Positions 23,435 to 36,304 are shown, numbered from the stretch's first letter. The stretch: DNA of 64,000 bases from Ianthella basta (GCA_964019415.1 OZ025870.1:4631915-4695914); one strand, 5' to 3'. Translations and numbers: made by a program. Notes: generated by a model from the letters alone, not told the origin.

Positions 23435-26400
23435 ATGGAGGAGGCTGTGGGTCGTGGAGACTTGAGGGCAGTTGAAGAGTGCATACAGGTTGGGTCACAC
23501 TGGAGTGTCTGGAAACGCGATGCTTCACTTTTAGTTTCAGCGATCAAGAACGGGTATGAGGACATCGCCTTGGCGCTTTTGGATGCACAGACACTTTGCT
23601 GGGCAGATATGAAGTCAGCGCTCGACGTGGCTTCCGACATAGGGCTGGAGGGTGTGGTACAGGCCCTTCTCGAGAGATTGGCATGTTCATATCAAGCTGC
23701 AGCTGGAGAGAGTAGCGATGAGCCATCACTAGAGCAGATGTACGATCTGTTACGTGTAGCCATCCATCAAGGCGATCTGCAGACTGTGCAGAATCTTCTT
23801 GCGAGTGGCTGCAGTATCGACATTCTATCAGAAGAGGAGCAACTAAAGCTTATCCATTGCGCCTTTGATGAAACTAGCACATTTGCAGGTGACACGTTTA
23901 TTGTTCAGGCGCTTCTCCAGAATGATATTGTCAGCCTTCTGTCAAGTGTACAACAGGATTCACTCCTCCTTCATGCTTGTATGCAGAGTAACATGATTAT
24001 TTTTGATACGCTCATCACCAATGGTTACGATGTGAACAAGTGTAACATGTGGGTCCAAGGAATAACGTGGGCAGGGGATTCTCGTTGCAAATATATTACG
24101 CCCCTTATGGTTGCTGCACATAATGGCCATGCAGAGCTAGTGAAGAAGCTCATCTTCTTGGGTGCCAAAGTAGGAATGCAAGATTCAGATGGCTACACTG
24201 CCCTTCACTATGCTGCTGAAACTAACCACATTCAGTGTGGGATACACCTTGTTGAGGGAGGTGCCAGTGTGAGGACCAAGAGCAACTTTTCCCAGATGCC
24301 CCTTGATGCAGCATGTTCAGCTGAGTTCAAGAAAGCCATAATGGAGGCTATCTCCTTTGCCACACGAAAGACCCTCTGTATCATTGGCAATTCTAAGGGT
24401 GGAAAGAGCACACTTATTGCAGCCCTGCAAGCTGAAAGGGGCTCCACACTTGGTAAGATCTACAATCGCTTTAAAAGAGTGGACGACCGGCGCAAACGCA
24501 CAGCTGGCATTGAAACTGTGACGCACGACAGCCAAAGGTATGGGGAAGTTCTATTCTTTGACTTTGCTGGCCAACACGAGTACCACGGTCCCCACCAAGT
24601 GTTCCTTGAGTCTTTGTTGAGCAATCTGGGTATATCAGTGACCCTCTTGTTGGTGGTAAAAGCAACAGAAAAAGAGGAAGCCATCTTGCACCAAATCCAC
24701 CGCTGGCTGACCCCAGTGGCACTGATGGCTACTACTGCCAGTCCTCCTCAAGTGATTGTCATTGGTAGTTTCCTGGACAAGGTGAGATCTGAGGAAGAAG
24801 CCACTGCCCAAATAGCAAGGTGCATTGAGAAAACCAGAAAGGATCTGGCAGAACTACCTTTGCAGATTGTGGGAAGCGTTATGCTCAACTGCCGCCAACC
24901 CCAGTCCAAAGGCATGGACCAAATGTGCCGGTACCTCGAAGTGATTCCTGTTCCTGAGTTCAGAGCTGCCCACACACAATACAGCCTCGCCTGGGTCTTG
25001 TCCCAGATCAGGTCATCCCTCAAAGCCCAAGCAGTGCAGCTGCAGGAGTTCGCCAAATGGATACAGGACAACAAGCACAACCTTCCTCAGACCATGCCAC
25101 CACCAGAGGAGGTGTGTCAGGACCTGTCAGCTGCTGGCCATGCCCTCTACCTCCCAAATAAGGAAGATCCCCCCAAGGGCTGGCTGATGCTGGACCTTCC
25201 CAGCATTCTCCATGACTTGTATGGGACCCTGTTTACCCAGTCCAAAGTGGTTGAAAATGAATTTGGTCTTCTTCACTATCAGCAGCTGGCTACTCTCTTT
25301 CCAGACCAAGATATGGACCTGGTCCAACAGCTGCTTGTCTGTTTGGAGTTCTGCATCCCTGTGGACCCAACAGCATTAAAGGTAGAGGTGGAAAAATTGA
25401 CCCAGAGTGAAAACGCCAATGGATGGTTGTTCTTCCCTGCCCTAATTTCTGCAAACCCTCTACTCCCCACCTCAGAAGACATGCCTCAGCAGAGTGCCCA
25501 CAATCTCTGTTGGCAGCTGAAGACCTCCAAGAAACATTCCATTTCTGCTCATGTCCTCCAGACCATTCTCCTCAGACTGGCAGCCCACTTTGTGGTGAAG
25601 CAACGTGATGAAGAGGGTGCTCAGCAGCACTGCTGTAGCATCTGGTGGAATGGGATTGCATGGCGGTCAAATTGTGGCATCAATGTGACTGTCCACATCA
25701 CTAACAACAGAGTGGTTCAAGTGGTCGCCACATGTTGTACGTCAGCTGACAAGTTATATCACTATCTGTCAGATATCATCAATGACATTCTCACAACTGT
25801 CAAACAGCTCTCTCCCAATTTGGCTGCTGCAGCATACATTGTACACCCGCCAGTAATGATGGCCTTGCACGAAGATGCAACAGCCCCATCCCCAAAGGAG
25901 CTGTTCCCTGTGGAAGCAATTTGGAATACAATCGCAGAACACAGCAGCCATGCTCTGTCGCTTAAAGACCCAGTTGGCCATCCCACCATGCTGCCTGTGT
26001 GCGATCTCTTTGGAGGATGGATCCCCTCTCTGAAGGACATTGAGAAGATCCTCTGGACACAGCCTGATCCAAGACGACCTCAGTCACCAGCTGAACCAAG
26101 CAAGATCACGCTCACTCAAGTGTCAATCAAACCTCCACCCACTCCCACAACAGCAACAACTGACCCTATGGCAACTCTGGCTGCAGTAGCATCTGACTGT
26201 TCGCTGGCTTCCACCATACCACCAACCACCCCTCCACCGGCTCCCACTATAGCAGCAACAGACAGTCAACAGACTCCCACTGCAGCGCCAGTTAACCCTC
26301 TGCCAACTCCCACTGACCCACTCCATCCCTCCTCACCAATCCCCTCACGTGCCCAAGCCCTCCTGGACACCTCAGCTGTGCCCACTCTGAATGATGTGAA

Positions 26401-26665
26401 TGAGCTGATTGTCACTCAAGTTGCAGCCAAATGGCAGAACCTTGCCATCAAGCTGGGAGTGAAAGACTATCTAATCGATGTTGTTTCAAAGAACAACCGC
26501 AATGACTGTGAAGAGGCAAGTCAGGACATGCTCAAGCGTTGGCTGAGAGAGGAGCGACACACTGGAGGAGAGGAGAGGACGTGGTCCACTCTCCTGACAG
26601 CACTGGGCAGAGCTGACTTTGGAGAACTGGAGAGGGACCTGCGGAGTGAACACTTCCACAAGTAG
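23435..26665 (+). CDS. ANK-Roc-COR-Death protein, gene 3 (intact)
   Basis: This 1,076-residue protein is the closest relative of gene 1 and lies 17.1 kb downstream of it. Ankyrin-like repeats fill residues 1-315. Walker A is G318-N-S-K-G-G-K-S-T326, switch II is DFAGQ from D376, and the fourth loop reads GSFLDKV. The COR domain includes GWLMLDL and LEFCIPVDP. A Pro/Thr-rich linker with several PTT/APT-type repeats precedes the Death domain, whose core tryptophan is W1000. The protein ends HFHK. There is no signal peptide, membrane segment or kinase. Gene 1 lacks a four-residue stretch (AGDT, about residue 152) that is present here and in the other paralogs. The likely role is as for gene 1: a GTP-switched adaptor with Death-domain output. 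Confidence 0.9.
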   Translation: MEEAVGRGDLRAVEECIQVGSHWSVWKRDASLLVSAIKNGYEDIALALLDAQTLCWADMKSALDVASDIGLEGVVQALLERLACSYQAAAGESSDEPSLEQMYDLLRVAIHQGDLQTVQNLLASGCSIDILSEEEQLKLIHCAFDETSTFAGDTFIVQALLQNDIVSLLSSVQQDSLLLHACMQSNMIIFDTLITNGYDVNKCNMWVQGITWAGDSRCKYITPLMVAAHNGHAELVKKLIFLGAKVGMQDSDGYTALHYAAETNHIQCGIHLVEGGASVRTKSNFSQMPLDAACSAEFKKAIMEAISFATRKTLCIIGNSKGGKSTLIAALQAERGSTLGKIYNRFKRVDDRRKRTAGIETVTHDSQRYGEVLFFDFAGQHEYHGPHQVFLESLLSNLGISVTLLLVVKATEKEEAILHQIHRWLTPVALMATTASPPQVIVIGSFLDKVRSEEEATAQIARCIEKTRKDLAELPLQIVGSVMLNCRQPQSKGMDQMCRYLEVIPVPEFRAAHTQYSLAWVLSQIRSSLKAQAVQLQEFAKWIQDNKHNLPQTMPPPEEVCQDLSAAGHALYLPNKEDPPKGWLMLDLPSILHDLYGTLFTQSKVVENEFGLLHYQQLATLFPDQDMDLVQQLLVCLEFCIPVDPTALKVEVEKLTQSENANGWLFFPALISANPLLPTSEDMPQQSAHNLCWQLKTSKKHSISAHVLQTILLRLAAHFVVKQRDEEGAQQHCCSIWWNGIAWRSNCGINVTVHITNNRVVQVVATCCTSADKLYHYLSDIINDILTTVKQLSPNLAAAAYIVHPPVMMALHEDATAPSPKELFPVEAIWNTIAEHSSHALSLKDPVGHPTMLPVCDLFGGWIPSLKDIEKILWTQPDPRRPQSPAEPSKITLTQVSIKPPPTPTTATTDPMATLAAVASDCSLASTIPPTTPPPAPTIAATDSQQTPTAAPVNPLPTPTDPLHPSSPIPSRAQALLDTSAVPTLNDVNELIVTQVAAKWQNLAIKLGVKDYLIDVVSKNNRNDCEEASQDMLKRWLREERHTGGEERTWSTLLTALGRADFGELERDLRSEHFHK

Positions 26666-28468
26666 TAATAGCTTCCTTGTGAGCTACGTATATCCCATGC
26701 AGAAATCTAGCTGCATGATTCCACACACGAACACAGTGTCTGTTATGACAGTGTACTTTGTGTTGAACTGTAGATCTCACTTTATGTTTGTGTATGTAGC
26801 ATGAAAAAGAATGTTCGACATTATTATAGTTTATGCACATCAAAACTACTTTATGCTTATACACACTTCCGACACTTGGTTGTCCAGTATATTGCATTTA
26901 CATTCAGTACTTTCACACTTTGTAAAGTTCCTTTAATAAATGGGATATATAGAGTGCAGTGGATTTGTAACTGCATCCAATTGCATGTTAATGTTTCTGT
27001 ACTCCCCAGATCTTCTCCTCTCGGAGGCCGGTCAACTTCTGTAAGAGAGACGAAACTGTCTTCCCCTTTCATCCATGCATCTTTACATTCACCACCTGCA
27101 GGTGAATGTGTGTGGAGTGAAAAAGTGCATGAGGAAGGGAGGGTGGGAGGGAGGGAGGGAGCTCGAGTATGTGCACATGTGAGAGATATTCATAATGCGC
27201 ACAGTACGTGACAATATACGATAGAATGATTTTCAGCCAAGTTCACAGTAAAACAGAACAACAGTGTCTGCTATACAGAGCGCACATAGAATGTGATGAT
27301 GAAGATGAAACAGTAATTAAGTAGTTTGCAAAATATAAGTGAATGGCTCCCAACTTTTCTGTGATATCATTATCCAATGAAATGGAGGGCAAACGTCAAC
27401 ACAATAATGTCTGCCATGTGAGCTCAAGGTGTAATAGATGGGAATGACTTGAAGGCTACAGAGAGACTGCTCAAAATCTCTAGCTGTCACATGTACAGTT
27501 CTGAAGTTGCTATAGGTTAATCAAACATTGTAAAATTACCTGTGTGGTAAATCTGCAGAAGTCTGTTTACTTAGCAATTTGCAACACAACTACGTATAAC
27601 TACAAACATACAGTATATATAATATGTTATATACTTCAGAAGTATCAAACTTTGACTTCTGCTCCAAGGGAACATAAGTGGTGTCAACAATACCTTCTTC
27701 AGTTCACCATCTTCGGGTACGAGACTTGCATTTCTGAAGCCACTTGGAGTGGAATCCTTAGAAACGAGACTGCATGGAAACAGGGAGAATTAAATGGACA
27801 TGTAACAGAACAGAACACTTTGTGCTACTAGCACATGGACAATTTGCTATACCAGCAGACGTACGTATATAGCATGCACACACAAATGCACATCAAAACA
27901 CACCACGTGCACACACACAGTCACTAAGTATCATACACCCAACCACTCACAAGGACTAATGGCTGTACACTCACAAACCTACCTACCTGGTATACCTACC
28001 CACACACGCACCCCCACCCCCCACCCCACCCCCCCACCCCCCCCCCCCACACACACAGTGTATACTTCAGAGAACCCATCCATATGCACGTAGAGGCGGA
28101 ATAAAATCTGGTATACAGCAAACAACAGTATAATCCATGACACAGATGAAGGAGAAAATATTAGTTACAGGAGCTTTGGTACTACAGAATAGAACAGACC
28201 CATTACAGTGACAAACAATGTTAAGCTATGTATTCATTAACTGGTATATGTCACAAGTCACAGATAACTTCACAACGATGTTTGGTGATTATACGTACTC
28301 ACACAGGAAACTCCGAAACTCCGGATCCATTGCATCTCTGCTGTTAAAGTAGCATTTTGTTAGTCAGCAATTCTGGCCTGGAAATGAGTGACAGAGAACA
28401 TTGGACAACCCCCCATGTTTTTGTGCACTTGCAGAAAAACATGCACACGCACAAATACACACACACAA

Positions 28469-28543
<75 letters not shown>

Positions 28544-29360
28544 GTACACACACATCACAGTTAGTACTGGTCACACAACTACCCATTCATGTAAAGGTGG
28601 AAAGGGGTCTGGCATACATCATCTTATTCCAAGACCTGGCCTAGGGACCAATCAGATTGTATAATCAAACATGCACATACAGGACTGGGACACAGAAAAT
28701 GATGCAGTACATATGCTATGTAGCATTATTGCCCTTACACAGACAGATCTGGGTACAACAGTATAGAATGTACAGGTATAGGTACCACATGCATCTGTAC
28801 AAGGAGATGGGGACTGGAGCATGCAACAACTTATAACACAATCAATGAGCAGACTTGAGTTGCCTGATGTTCGCATGATACCCACCGTCCTCATTCGCTT
28901 GCTCCTCACGAGTAGGATAAGATGGGAGCATAATTTCTTCCTTCAATGGTCTTTACTGCTCCTCTTCAAAAGGTGTCACAGGTGTGGCTGATTATCAGGA
29001 GGGGAGCACTGCACACATGCTTCTCAATGTCAAGTCAAATCAATGCCATCAGCCATTAATGCAGCCCTAAAGCTATCCTTTGAATGCACTGATCTGTTGA
29101 TGGCGGTGGTGCCTTCTAGCAATTGTGCCTAAATCGCAGATCCAGAACTGTAGTTAGCTATTATTGTAATTGGACAGATCCTTCTGGATTTGGAAGGACA
29201 GCCACTGTAGTAGCTACTGCGAATACAGCCGTCTTCCGTACACTTCTGACACTCTCTGTTGATTCCAATCTAGCACGCAGCATCAGTGACGAGACAAGTA
29301 ATTCAGAGGCAGTGCAATCCACGCGTGTACTCTGCAGTTGTTCCATCACATTCCGCCATG
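26666..29360. other. 3' flank of gene 3 and 5' flank of gene 4
   Basis: The stretch is collinear with 9536-12050 after gene 1. AATAAA at 26935-26940 is the best polyadenylation candidate for gene 3. It also has a poly-C/CCCCACCC tract at about 28008-28049 and a CA tract at about 28463-28541. No gene is seen. Confidence 0.6.
26935..26940 (+). terminator. Candidate polyadenylation signal of gene 3
   Basis: A canonical AATAAA lies 270 nt after the stop. The homologous position after gene 1 reads AATAAT. Confidence 0.45.
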
Positions 29361-29395
29361 TTAGCGGGGAAGGAAGGGGAGCCCCCTACTCGTGA
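29352..29395 (+). promoter_or_regulatory. Degenerate kappaB/YY1-type upstream block of gene 4
   Basis: CCGCCATGTT is followed by GGGGAGCCCCC (29376-29386) and CTCGTGACC. The order matches the intact blocks before genes 5, 7, 8 and 9, but each motif is altered. This fits loss of constraint at a broken gene. Confidence 0.4.
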
Positions 29396-29463
29396 CCCCA
29401 CCTCATCCAAGGCCACACAGGGCGTGACGCGAACAAGAAGTAGCAACCCTGGGACAGAGAACG

Positions 29464-29564
29464 GTGGGTCAGAGTGTAACAGCGTTAGCGCCTAGGGAAG
29501 GTGTGTGTTGCGCTTTCTTTCGTATCTTTACTAAACCCTTTCATCTCCCATTCTCTACCTTTAG
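29464..29564 (+). other. 5' UTR intron of gene 4 (about 101 nt)
   Basis: The donor is GAGAACG|GTGGGTC and the acceptor is TTCTCTACCTTTAG|GT. Length and both boundaries are shared with genes 5, 6, 7 and 9 (99-102 nt) and gene 8 (90 nt). Confidence 0.55.
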
Positions 29565-29622
29565 GTATCGCTACTTACGTTGGTGTAGCCGCAGCTGTGT
29601 GTCTTGACTAAGGTCTCACCAA

Positions 29623-32600
29623 ATGGAAGAAGCAGTGCGTCGTGGAGACCTAAATGCGGTGACAGAGTACATTCGCTTCGGATCAGCCGACAGTAAGTGG
29701 AAGAGGGATATTTCTCTTTTGCTTGTAGCGATAGAGAAAGGCTACGAGGATATCGCATTGGCGTTGTTGGGAGCACAGACACTCCGTTGGGAAGATTGGG
29801 TAGCGCACGGTGTCGCCTCTGACTATGGGATAGAGGTATTGGTACAGAAACTTTCTGTTCAATTCCTACCATCAGTTCGAGCTGGAGCAAACTGCGTAGG
29901 GTTGACACAAATGCAAATGAATGATTTATTTCGTCATGCCTGCCGTAAGGGTGACTGGAAAGCTATAGGGACACTTCTCAAGAGTGGCTGCTGTGTCAGC
30001 ATTCTGTCAAAGGAGGAGCAAGAAGAGCTTCTTCTCCGTGCTTTTGATGGGTTTCATGCCTTTGTGAGTGACACGTTTGTTGCCCAGGCCCTTCTCCAGA
30101 ATGTTGATGTCAACATTCTATCAAGAAAGCAACAAGAAAGTGTATTCCTTTCTTCCTGCCATAGCGGTGACTTGATTGTATGTGATATTCTTGTCGCCAG
30201 TGGCTGCAATGTGAACTGCTGGAGTCGTTGGAATTATTTAGTTGATTATTATGATGTGTACACGTCTCTTATGGTTGCTGCAGATGCAGGCCATGAACGA
30301 ATAGTGAAGAAGCTCATATTGGCAGGTGCCAAGGTTAGATCGCTAAACCCATATAATAACACAGCTCTTCACCTTGCTGCTGCCAAGAATCACATTCAGT
30401 GTGGGGTGCTCCTGGCTGAAAGTGGTGCCAGTGTGAGGACCAAGAACAAGGATTCACTTACTCCCCTTGATGTAGCTCAATCAGCAGAGTTTGTGGAAGC
30501 CATCAAACAGGCCACTTCCTTCACTACTCGAAAGACCCTCTGTATCATTGGGAATGCAGGGAGTGGAAAGAGTACACTCATTGCAGCCCTTCAAGCTGAG
30601 AGGAACTCCTTGGTAAGATCTACAATCATTTTAGGAGAGTGGACGACAGTCGCAAACGGACAGCTGGCATTGAAATGATTCACCATTACAGCCAGAGATA
30701 TGGAGAAGTGCTCTTCTTTGATTTTGCAGGCCAGCATGAATACCATGGCCCCCACCAGATGTTTCTGGAGTCACTCCTCAGCAAACCAGGAGTGTTGATG
30801 ACCATTCTTTTAGTGGTAAAGGCAACGGAAGGGGAGGATGCCATGTTGCACCAGCTCCACCGCTGGCTGACCCCAGTAGCACTGATGGCCACTGCTGCAA
30901 GCCCTCCTCAAGTGATTATCATTGGTAGCTTCCTGGACCAGGTGAAGTCCAAGCAAGGAGCCATTGCCCAGGTGACCAAATGCATTGAGGCTACTAGAAA
31001 GGATCTGGAAGAATTGCCACTGGAAATTGTTGGCAGTTGTTGTCTAAACTGCCGTCAGCCCCAATCTGAGGGCATTGACCAACTGTGCATGTACCTAGAG
31101 GAGATCCTGAGTTCCTGAGTTCGGAGCCACACACACACAGTATAGCATCGCCTGGGTCTTGTCCCAGATTAGGTTATCCTTCAAAGCCCAAGCAGTGCAG
31201 CTGCAGAAGTTCTCCAGATGGATACAGGACAACATGCACAACCTCCCTCAGACCATGCCACTTCCAGAGGAGGTATGTCAAGACCTGTCAGCTGCTGGCC
31301 ATGCCCTCTACCTCCCAAACAAGGAAGATCCCACCAAGGGCTGGCTGGTGCTGGACCTTCCCAGTGTTCTCCATGATGTGTACGGGACTCTCTTCTCCCA
31401 GTCTGAAGACATCGCCAATGAGATTGGTCTTGTCCACCATCAGCACCTTGCTAGTCTTTTTCAGGACCTTGATGTGGAGTTCATCCAACAGCTGCTGGTT
31501 GGCTTGGAGTTCTGCATTCCTGTTAACCCTTCAGTACTGAAGGTGGAAGTGAGCAAACTGACCCAGAGCCAAGACACAAATGGATGGCTATTCTTCCCCG
31601 CCCTCATCTCTACAAAGCCTCCTAAGCCCAGATCAGAACACCACACACCACAGTGTGCCAGCTATCTCCATTGGCATCTCAGAACCTCTAAGAAGCACTC
31701 CATTTCTGCTCGCGTTCTCCAGACCATTCTCCTCCGTCTGGCTGCCCACTTTGTGGTGAAGCAATGTGATGAAGAGGGTGTCCAAAGGCACTGCTGCTGC
31801 ATCTGGTGGAACGGGATTGCATGGCAGTCAAGAAAGGGTGTCGACATAACTGTCCAAATCATCAACAGCAAAGTAATTCAGGTTGTCAGTACAAGTAATA
31901 TTTCAGCTGACAAGTCATTCCATTACTTGTCAGATGTGATCAGTGACATCCTTTCAGTGGTCCGTCAACTCTCCCCCAATTTGGCAGCTGTCGCATACAT
32001 TGTACACCCATGGAAAATGGCTGCCTTGCATGAGGATACCACAGCCACTCCACCCAAGGTGATGTTTCCTGTGGAGGGTATTAGAAATGCAATTAAAGAC
32101 CATGAGGAGTACACTCTATCTTTTAAGGATAGCTCCGGCTGTTCCACTAGATTGCCAGTATCTGATCTCTTTGGAGGTTATAATCCCTCTCTGGAGAACA
32201 TTGAGAAGATCCTTTGGACCCAGCCGGAACCAGGTCTACCTCAGTTGCCAGCTGAACTAGGCAAGACCCCTCACACTCTAGCTTCAGCCATCCCTCCATT
32301 CATTCCTATGGCAACGCCAACTGACCCTATGGCAACTGAAGATGCAGCAGTCACTGACCCTCCTCCCAACTGTTCACTGCCTCCCTCTGCATCGTCAGTT
32401 GATCCTCTGCAAACTTCCAGTTCATCACTCCATCCCTCGTCATCCATCCCCTTGGGTGCCCAAGCCCTCCTGGACACCTCAGCTGTGCCCACTCTGGATG
32501 ATGTGAATGAGCTGATTGTCACTCAAGTCGCAGCCAAATGGCAGAACCTTGCCATCAAGCTGGGAGTGAAGGACTTTCTCATTGATGTTATTTCAAAGAA

Positions 32601-32775
32601 CAACCGTCATGACTGTGAGGAGGCATGTCAGGACATGCTCAAGCGCTGGCTGAAAGAGGAGCGGCACACTGGAGGAGAGGAGAGGACATGGTCCACTCTC
32701 CTGACAGCACTGGGCAGAGCTGACTTTGGTGAACTGGAGAGGGACCTGTGGAGTGAGCACTTCCATGACTGGTAG
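29623..32775 (+). pseudogene. ANK-Roc-COR-Death, gene 4 (two frameshifts)
   Basis: The ATG at 29623 is conserved and the ankyrin half is open. Walker A is present (GNAGSGKST). A 4-nt deletion just after (near 30612, at the paralogs' SFFGK) shifts the frame. The next segment, with DFAGQHEYHG, runs from about 30639 to a stop at 31118, where a net +1 change near 31106-31112 shifts it back. The rest (COR, linker, Death domain) is open from about 31120 to 32775 and ends HFHDW. There are no in-frame stops outside the shifts, so decay is recent or the lesions are assembly errors. If translated as is, the product ends just after Walker A and lacks a usable GTPase. Confidence 0.85.
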
Positions 32776-33840
32776 TAGCTTCTTTGTGAACTGTTATTGC
32801 ATATTTTGCTGGATCTGCACCATCTATATTTTGTTAAAAGAACATGTTAAACCTTTTGTTTGAACTATTCTCTATCATTCTTGGTTTGTAGTAAATCTAA
32901 AGAAGTGTACTTTTTGTGTGCGCACATCAAACTTACGTCTATAGCTGCTATACCTACTTTATATTCACTTTTTGAAAATTGGTTTTAGAATAGTACCAGT
33001 TCTAGCTTCACTAAATACAACTGCACTTTGTAAAGTTTTTTTGAAGAGTGCAGTGATTGATTTTGTACCTGCATCCAAGCTATGTGAATTTCCTCAATTG
33101 CGTATGCATATGCATTATTGAGAGCTCTGGCCATATGCATGCTATCAATCAAGCACCTGTACATAGCTATATAGAAACACATTAAGCACATGCATGAAAG
33201 AGCTATAGACGTGCATGCACAGATTTTACATACTTTATGCAGTAACGATGATACCATAGTATTCATGGATCCGGACCGGCCTGACCATGAAGAGTGCAGT
33301 GCCATTTGCATTTTTCATTAAGTTGCAATTATTGTAGTCATGGGCGCACCTGCATGTGATCCATATGTTGGTATCACTATTGCATGTGCATGTGTAATTA
33401 TTGCATGCAGATGATGATTCATCAGACTACTCCAAACACTATAACTATAGGGCTCTTATTCATGCATGCCTTGCATCCACTGGCCTCACAGCCACACTGC
33501 TCTGTTTACCACTAGCCAGTAATCTAGTCTATCTATCGCATACTAGCGTGCATGCTAGACCCACTGCATCCCTGGGCACTTTAAACTGCCTAAATTGTCT
33601 AAATTTTGGGGGTAAGCACCCTAGCCCAGAGGTGGTATGGTTACAGAAAATAGTTTACATATTGTGTAAGCATGCTCAATTCAGTTCAACGTGATGTGAG
33701 CATTTGGTTCATGTTTCTGTACAATGAGCTGTTTAGCTGTTTTCTTCTCAGAGGCTGGCCCACTTCTGTTAGAGAGATGAAACTGTCTTCCCCTTTCTTC
33801 CATGCATCTTCGCTTTGATCACCTATCAGTGCATGTGTGT

Positions 33841-34080
33841 GGTGTGTGGGACGAGGAAGTGAGGGAGGGAGAGAGGGAGGAAGGAAGGGAGTGAGAGTGA
33901 AGGAGTGAGGGAGTGAGAGTGAAGGAGGCAGTGTGAAGGAGTGAGGGAGTGAGAGTGAAGGAGACAGTGTGAAAGAGTGAGGTAGTGAAGGAGTGAAGGA
34001 GTGAGAGTGTGGGATTGGAGGGAAGGAGTGAAGGAGTGAGAGTGAAGGAGTACGTGTAAGTGTGAGAGTGATGTGGTGAA
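33841..34080. repeat. Purine-rich minisatellite
   Basis: The tract is built of variants of GAGTGAGAGTGAAGGAG with GGGA runs. The two strands are strongly asymmetric (purine on +, pyrimidine on -). Serine/leucine-rich open frames on the minus strand are repeat artefacts. Confidence 0.85.
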
Positions 34081-34447
34081 AGCAGCAATGATGTGTGAAT
34101 TTGAGTATTTCTGTATCAAAAACAAAGATTTCAGATAAAGACTACTACAGAAGTATCAAACAGTGACTTCTGCCCTAAGAAAAGGTTATTTGTGGCGTCT
34201 ACAATGCCTTCTTCGTCTTCAGTTTGCCATCTATGGGTGATGGGCTCGCATTTCAAGAACCACATGGAGTGGAATCCTAAGGAATGGGAATTGGAATAGG
34301 AATGGCCATAAGAGGGACAATGAAATGGATACGTAGCAGAACAGAACACGTTGTATATGTTACGCGCATACCTTATATATTAGTTAACACCACACATGCA
34401 CAAATGGACACACAAGCATAGCATAATATACACACATTATGCCTGTC

Positions 34448-34511
<64 letters not shown>

Positions 34512-35857
34512 GTATTATAGAGGCAGAATAGGGTCTGGTAAAACAGCAAACCGCAGTAATCAATAGTAACTATAGTATATATAAACCGCCACAATGGTCA
34601 CACAGTGCAATGCAAGTCACAATATGTGTCTCTGCATGTGTATGCATTCTTAGCTACAATGAAGTCTAGCACAAGTTTCAGAGGGTGACTGTCCCCTATA
34701 GTACACGTCCATTAGCTAGCTAACTACCACAAGATCAAATGTACACAGCAAAATATGCTGAGAGGAGTGCAATAATTAATGCAGAAACAGGAACTAGCTG
34801 CAACTACTTTAAACTCACAAAGGGTGCTCATAATTATGTCACATGCATGCTGAAATGTCTGAGAGGTCTTGTATTAGCTAAAGAGTTTGAGTTCCCAAAT
34901 TTAAAAGGAGTAGCCATGGCTAGAAAATCATGTAAAACATATATAGTTCCCAGTCAGCCTATTTTTTCATAGCTAGTGGACTTGGTAGTCCAGCCAGCTG
35001 GACCCTCCTAAGCGTTTTATGAATTAAACACTTAGTAGGGTCTAGCTGGCTGGACTATAGTGGACTTGGCTGTACAATACCAGATTGACGATAACAGTGT
35101 ACTTGGCACAACAGCAACAGAAACAGAAACTTACAGTCAAGTATTCAAAACATGTCTGTTAGTGTGCATAACATAGTAACTGTATACTAACACTGTTTTC
35201 AGTACTTAGAAGTTTCTGTTTCTGATGTTGTTGTGCCTTGACTGTGAAAGCTTCTATGCTGCTGCTACCTAAAAATAGTACAGATTATCAATTAACCTCG
35301 CATGCTGATTAAGGGTCTGCAGTACTATGTAAGTCGCATGGTTAATCGTATGCAGTGGAGCCTGTCTAAGACAGCTGCCTATTGGCCAGTTCTATAATTA
35401 TGATTGGCCTTTATAGAGAGGTGGCTGCTTACAGAGGTAGATTGCAATGTTTAGAGCCCTTTGCAGCCCGGGAGACTGGCTGTTTTAGAGAGGTGGCTGC
35501 CTAACACAGTGACCTTATATAGAAAGGTTCTACAGTAGGATGGCGCTATTCACAGTAGCTATATACCCCACAGCAAGCCACACATGCTGCAAACAAATGT
35601 GTAGGTTTTGTTTGGCCTTACCAACTTGTACAATCAGTCATGTGCCTGTGCAAGCCTGTGGTGTACATGTGTTGGTAATGCTATCAATTATTACTACTAT
35701 AATTATTGCTAGCTAGCTATAGCTATAGTATGGCTCATATTCATTTTAGTATCACGGTTCTGCATGGAAATCATATGAAATCCTGTGAAACCTCAGAAAT
35801 CACATGAAATCTTTGAGATATCAAAATTCGCACACAATTTTGGCAGTATAGGTGACG

Positions 35858-36067
35858 AATGAAGTGAGGGCTTCTCAGCTGGCTCAGGCATCAGAAAGGG
35901 TTGGTTCTCTAATACCAGCTTCACAACAGGGTTGAAAACCTTGCCGACGTTTCGACCAGATGCTCTGGTCGATCTTCGCCCTGAAGAAGACCAGAGCATC
36001 AGGTCGAAACGTCGACAAGGTTTTCAACCCTGTTGTGAAGCTGGTATTAGAGAACCAACCCTTTCTG
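35858..36067. mobile_element. 210-bp foldback with 13-bp target duplication
   Basis: Arms of about 80 bp (35891-35970 and 35989-36068) are almost perfect reverse complements around an 18-base loop. The insert is bounded by identical AGTATAGGTGACG at 35845-35857 and 36068-36080. The right arm reads CTGAAGA-AGACC...GGTC-GAAACGTC, and the left arm repeats the same design on the minus strand. This resembles the hammerhead/terminal motif of Penelope-like elements. No protein is encoded. Confidence 0.75.
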
Positions 36068-36286
36068 AGTATAGGTGACGCTCGCATGGACAAATCCTTA
36101 ATTCTGGATTTGGAAGGAATGCCAAGTAGCTACTGTGAATGCATCCGTCTTCCGTATAATATACACTTCTGATTACTCTCTGCTAATTCCATGCACTTTA
36201 TATAGCACGCAGCATTAGTGACAGGACAAATACACTCAGAGGCAGTACAATTAAGTGTATTCTGCAGTTTTCCATCTCTTTCCGGA

Positions 36287-36304
36287 GGAGTTCCCCCACA
36301 CGTG
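36287..36304 (+). promoter_or_regulatory. kappaB-like site and E-box before gene 5
   Basis: GGAGTTCCCC (36287-36296) runs straight into CACACGTGACC, with E-box CACGTG at 36299-36304. It lies about 64 nt before the splice donor. The pair recurs before gene 7 in nearly the same form. Confidence 0.5.

Larger units (their letters stand above)
32776..36240. other. 3' flank of gene 4 and 5' flank of gene 5
   Basis: The 3' UTR is of the same type as after gene 2. The stretch includes a purine-rich minisatellite, a CA tract (34449-34509) and a 210-bp foldback. Sequence at about 34740-35750 has no close match elsewhere in the window and no recognisable gene. A short inverted pair with GGACTTGG...CCAGCTGGACC...AGCTGGCTGGAC lies at about 34977-35062. 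Confidence 0.55.

Noticed and set aside
33819..34125. Ser/Leu/Thr-rich minus-strand frames
   Set aside because: These are translations of a purine/pyrimidine minisatellite.
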